From: Nostoc sp. MS1
Lineage (GTDB): Bacteria > Cyanobacteriota > Cyanobacteriia > Cyanobacteriales > Nostocaceae
Length of the DNA: 64,000 nt
NCBI RefSeq assembly: GCF_019976755.1
Contig: NZ_AP023441.1
Span: 4,399,501 to 4,463,500 of the forward strand
Direction of reading: 5' to 3'
Shown here: in pieces, positions 61,447-64,000 of the stretch
Layout of the letters: each line of letters opens with the position of its first letter
Position numbering within the stretch: position 1 is the first letter of the stretch
Position numbers and translations under genes: made by a program
Notes under the pieces: model-generated
The model's database searches: none
What the model was told of the DNA's origin: nothing
Seen by the model: only the letters and a program-made list of their open reading frames with translations

Positions 61447-64000
61447 ATGAATGAGGAATCTGGATTTTCAGTTAGTAAGCCCGTTAAGTTTTGGAACAAG
61501 AGTATTAATGCTGATTTTAAAGAATTATTTAAGTCTCTAGGTAAAGCTGGAATAGATGGCGTTTTAGGTAACTGGGCAGAGGTAGCTAAAGGTTTTTTAG
61601 AAGCTACAGCAGCACTTGGACTAGCAGATAAACTTGAAGAAATCGCTTGGTTATTGATTTATCGTTCTTTAACACAGGCACTATTTGATTTAGTAGAAGG
61701 TAACAAAGAGCTATTAATTCAACAACCAAATCCGAGCGATTTTGAATTATTATGTGACACACTCAACGAAACTTTAGAATCTAAAGAAGTACGTATTGAT
61801 CAACAATTTTTTAGTAATCCCAAAAATTTATCTATCATTCAATATATACAAACAGCTTTAATTGATTGGCTAAAATATTTTATTGTTAACGAAAATCAAG
61901 CAACAACGATAAGTTATCGTCTGCCCACATATTTTATTTTCTCTCTACATAAAGAATGGTCAAAGCATCCAGACAAGTATGCTTGTTTAAAAGAAGAAAT
62001 AAACACACCATTTACTAAAGCTGCTGAAAAAGAACAAGCATGGCAGCTTTATTTAGCATGGTTACAAAAGCAGGTAGAAGAACCTATATTTGATGAAGCA
62101 TTTGGATTAAAACAAGTTTATGTCCCCCTACGCGCCTACTATCAGCGACGAATTGAAGCTAAAAGAGATGATGATTTAGCTTCGAGGGACAGAGATGATC
62201 ATAACTATGAACGAATAGTTATTGATTTAGAACATGAATTAACAACTTGGTTAGAAAAAACTGATTATGATGATGCTATTCGAGTAATTAGTGGTGGGCC
62301 TGGTAGCGGTAAATCTTCCTTTGCTAAAATCTTTGCTGCTAATCAAGCTGAAAAAGAACAACCAGTATTATTCGTACCCTTACATCAATTTGAACCATCT
62401 GATGATTTAGTCGATGCTGTGGGTAAATTTGTTCGTGATGATGGGTTTCTTCGCTATAATCCACTAGAAAAAGATAAATCAGAACCAGAGTTATTAATTA
62501 TCTTTGATGGTTTAGATGAATTAGCTATGCAAGGCAAAATTGCAAGTGAAACTGCTCAACAATTTATTCGGGAAGTACAGAGAAAAGTAGAGCGATTTAA
62601 TGATCGTGGTGAAACTCGCTTAAAGGTATTAATTAGTGGTAGAGAATTGGTCATCCAAACCAATAGCAGCGACTTTCGCAAACCGCAACAAATTTTACAT
62701 ATTCTCCCCTATTTTGTGAATGAACAAGAGAGAAATAATTATATTGATAAGCAAAACTTGTTAGAGAAAGATCAAAGGCAGGATTGGTGGCAAAAATATG
62801 GCATGGCTAGTGGTCGGCAATATTCTGGTTTACCCGAAGAATTGAATAAAACAAATCTCACAGAAATTACTACCCAACCTTTGCTTAATTATTTAGTTGC
62901 TTTGAGTTATGTAAGAGGGAGAGTCGATTTTTCTCAAGAAGATAGTAACCTCAATCTTATTTATGAAGATTTGTTGAAAGCAGTATATGAGCGTGGTTGG
63001 GAACGACATAAGCATCGAACACTACAAGGCATTGAGGAGAAAGATTTCATCCGAATTTTAGAAGAAATTGCTCTTGCTTCCTGGCATGGAAATGGACGTA
63101 CTACCACGGTGAGGGAAATTGAAACTCATTGTAACAGTGGTGGTTTAAAAAATCTGTTAGAAAATTTTCAAGAAGGAGCGAAATTAGGTGTAACTCGTCT
63201 TTTAGCTGCTTTTTATTTCCGTCAAAGTGGCACTAATATTCAAGGAGATAAAACTTTTGAATTTACTCATAAGAGTTTTGGTGAATATTTGACAGCGAAA
63301 CGTATTGTTAGGGAAGTTAAACTTATCCATAAAAAACTGGAAGACCGCAAATATGATCCCGATGAAGGATGGGATGACAAAGATGCTTTAACGCGCTGGG
63401 CAATTCTTTGTGGTGCATCTCCTATGGATGAGTACATTTTTAAGTTTATACTTGATGAAGTACGTTTACAAAATATATCTGATGTGGGGAGATGGCAAGA
63501 GAATTTATCTCACCTGATTGGTGTTATGTTGCGTCACGGAATGCCAATGGAGCGGTTGAGTCCTAGACCTGATTTTCAGGAAGAAAACCAACAGGCTCGA
63601 AATGCAGAAGAAGCATTGTTAGTAGTCTTGAATGCTTGTGCGAGAGTAACAGAAAAAGTGTCAACAATTAAATGGGATTTTACAGATACTTTTGGAACAT
63701 GGATTTCCAAAATTCAAGGACAAAGAATAGGCCCTGAAAATGCGCTCATCATGAGTTGTCTTAGCTTCTTAAATTTGTCAGAATGTATTTTGCATATAAA
63801 AGACTTTTATAGGGCGAATCTTGAAAATACAAATTGTTGTAATACAGGTCTTGTTTTTGCAAATTTTTGCTTTGCTAAATTGAGAAAAATAAATTTACAA
63901 AAGGCAGATATTCAAGAGGCAAATCTTCAACGGGCAAATCTTCAAGAGGCAAATCTTCAACGGGCAAATCTTCAAGGCGCAAATCTTCAACGGGCAAACC
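61447..64000 (+). CDS. NACHT-type STAND ATPase with pentapeptide repeats, 5' part
   Basis: The frame is open from the ATG at 61447 to the window end (851 residues), so the gene continues beyond. Residues 1-270 are mostly helical and unrecognised, with a possible trans-acting effector or sensor role. The ATPase has Walker A GGPGSGKSS (about 284-292) and Walker B LLIIFDGLDEL (about 349-359). The typical NACHT tail box FTHKSFGEYLTAKRIV follows at about 600. From about residue 785 the chain turns into A(N/D)LQxAN-type pentapeptide repeats, still running at the edge. Bacterial NACHT proteins include antiphage sensors, which is possible here. Confidence 0.85.
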   Translation, partial: MNEESGFSVSKPVKFWNKSINADFKELFKSLGKAGIDGVLGNWAEVAKGFLEATAALGLADKLEEIAWLLIYRSLTQALFDLVEGNKELLIQQPNPSDFELLCDTLNETLESKEVRIDQQFFSNPKNLSIIQYIQTALIDWLKYFIVNENQATTISYRLPTYFIFSLHKEWSKHPDKYACLKEEINTPFTKAAEKEQAWQLYLAWLQKQVEEPIFDEAFGLKQVYVPLRAYYQRRIEAKRDDDLASRDRDDHNYERIVIDLEHELTTWLEKTDYDDAIRVISGGPGSGKSSFAKIFAANQAEKEQPVLFVPLHQFEPSDDLVDAVGKFVRDDGFLRYNPLEKDKSEPELLIIFDGLDELAMQGKIASETAQQFIREVQRKVERFNDRGETRLKVLISGRELVIQTNSSDFRKPQQILHILPYFVNEQERNNYIDKQNLLEKDQRQDWWQKYGMASGRQYSGLPEELNKTNLTEITTQPLLNYLVALSYVRGRVDFSQEDSNLNLIYEDLLKAVYERGWERHKHRTLQGIEEKDFIRILEEIALASWHGNGRTTTVREIETHCNSGGLKNLLENFQEGAKLGVTRLLAAFYFRQSGTNIQGDKTFEFTHKSFGEYLTAKRIVREVKLIHKKLEDRKYDPDEGWDDKDALTRWAILCGASPMDEYIFKFILDEVRLQNISDVGRWQENLSHLIGVMLRHGMPMERLSPRPDFQEENQQARNAEEALLVVLNACARVTEKVSTIKWDFTDTFGTWISKIQGQRIGPENALIMSCLSFLNLSECILHIKDFYRANLENTNCCNTGLVFANFCFAKLRKINLQKADIQEANLQRANLQEANLQRANLQGANLQRAN

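Noticed and set aside
63880..64000. CRISPR-like array of 15-base repeats
   Set aside because: The repeats are in frame and encode pentapeptide repeats; there are no spacers of uniform length.

Overview
The window comes from a filamentous, heterocyst-forming cyanobacterium of the Nostoc/Anabaena type. Cytochrome b6f genes petB and petD, ndhF, a PCP_red protein, a DUF2808 protein and many GCGATCGC (HIP1) octamers mark a cyanobacterium. A DevH-type CRP regulator, an HU protein matching HanA and a PacR/RbcR-type LysR regulator point to Nostocales. Gaps between genes are full of heptamer-like tandem repeats (STRR type), which is typical of this group. From memory, the order HU - cobalamin genes - devH - LysR - NnrU - thioredoxin - ndhF resembles Anabaena sp. 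PCC 7120. I could not check this.

Layout. 1-8 kb: the 3' end of recG, a hybrid histidine kinase, an adenosine-deaminase-like enzyme, a site-2 protease, a degenerate metallo-beta-lactamase-fold protein and CtpA. 8-10 kb: petB-petD, then a small HATPase. 10-16 kb: map, a cupredoxin, an AI-2E-type transporter, an unrecognised 449-residue protein, a small HMA protein and a small beta-rich exported protein. 16.05-17.5 kb: an intact IS4-type element with exact ends. 17.9-26.3 kb: gdhA behind a perfect NtcA motif, acs, a DUF2808 protein, small proteins, and a MoxR - CPBP protease - DUF58 operon. 26.8-34.2 kb: a glycosidase-like/aspartic-protease fusion, cobB, HU, a CobD-type aminotransferase and an FAD oxidoreductase without the redox cysteines. 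34.4-35.5 kb: an IS630-type element with a -1 frameshift.

35.8-43.2 kb looks like an iron acquisition and storage island: metal-chelate binding lipoprotein, FTR1 permease, bacterioferritin, a helix-hairpin-helix lipoprotein with a histidine-rich helical part, three membrane proteins, an ISL3-type zinc-finger protein and a Tat-exported multicopper oxidase. 43.8-48.3 kb is a cobalt/nickel cluster: CbtB, a two-Ig-domain membrane protein, CbiM, CbiQ and CbiO. It is separated from the cobalamin genes cobB and cobD (29-33 kb) by the iron island.

48.4-61 kb: a HAD phosphatase; an ArgRS-like protein with the flanking domains but no catalytic core; devH; a three-gene operon of a membrane Ser/Thr kinase and two membrane-anchored solute-binding proteins sharing one N-terminal anchor motif; the LysR regulator; an NnrU-family protein; a WCGLC thioredoxin; and ndhF. 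The window ends inside a NACHT-type STAND ATPase with C-terminal pentapeptide repeats.

The candidates I find least explained are the kinase/two-binding-protein operon, the FTR1/multicopper-oxidase island, the glycosidase-aspartic protease fusion and the catalytic-core-less ArgRS paralogue. I see no rRNA, tRNA or CRISPR array.
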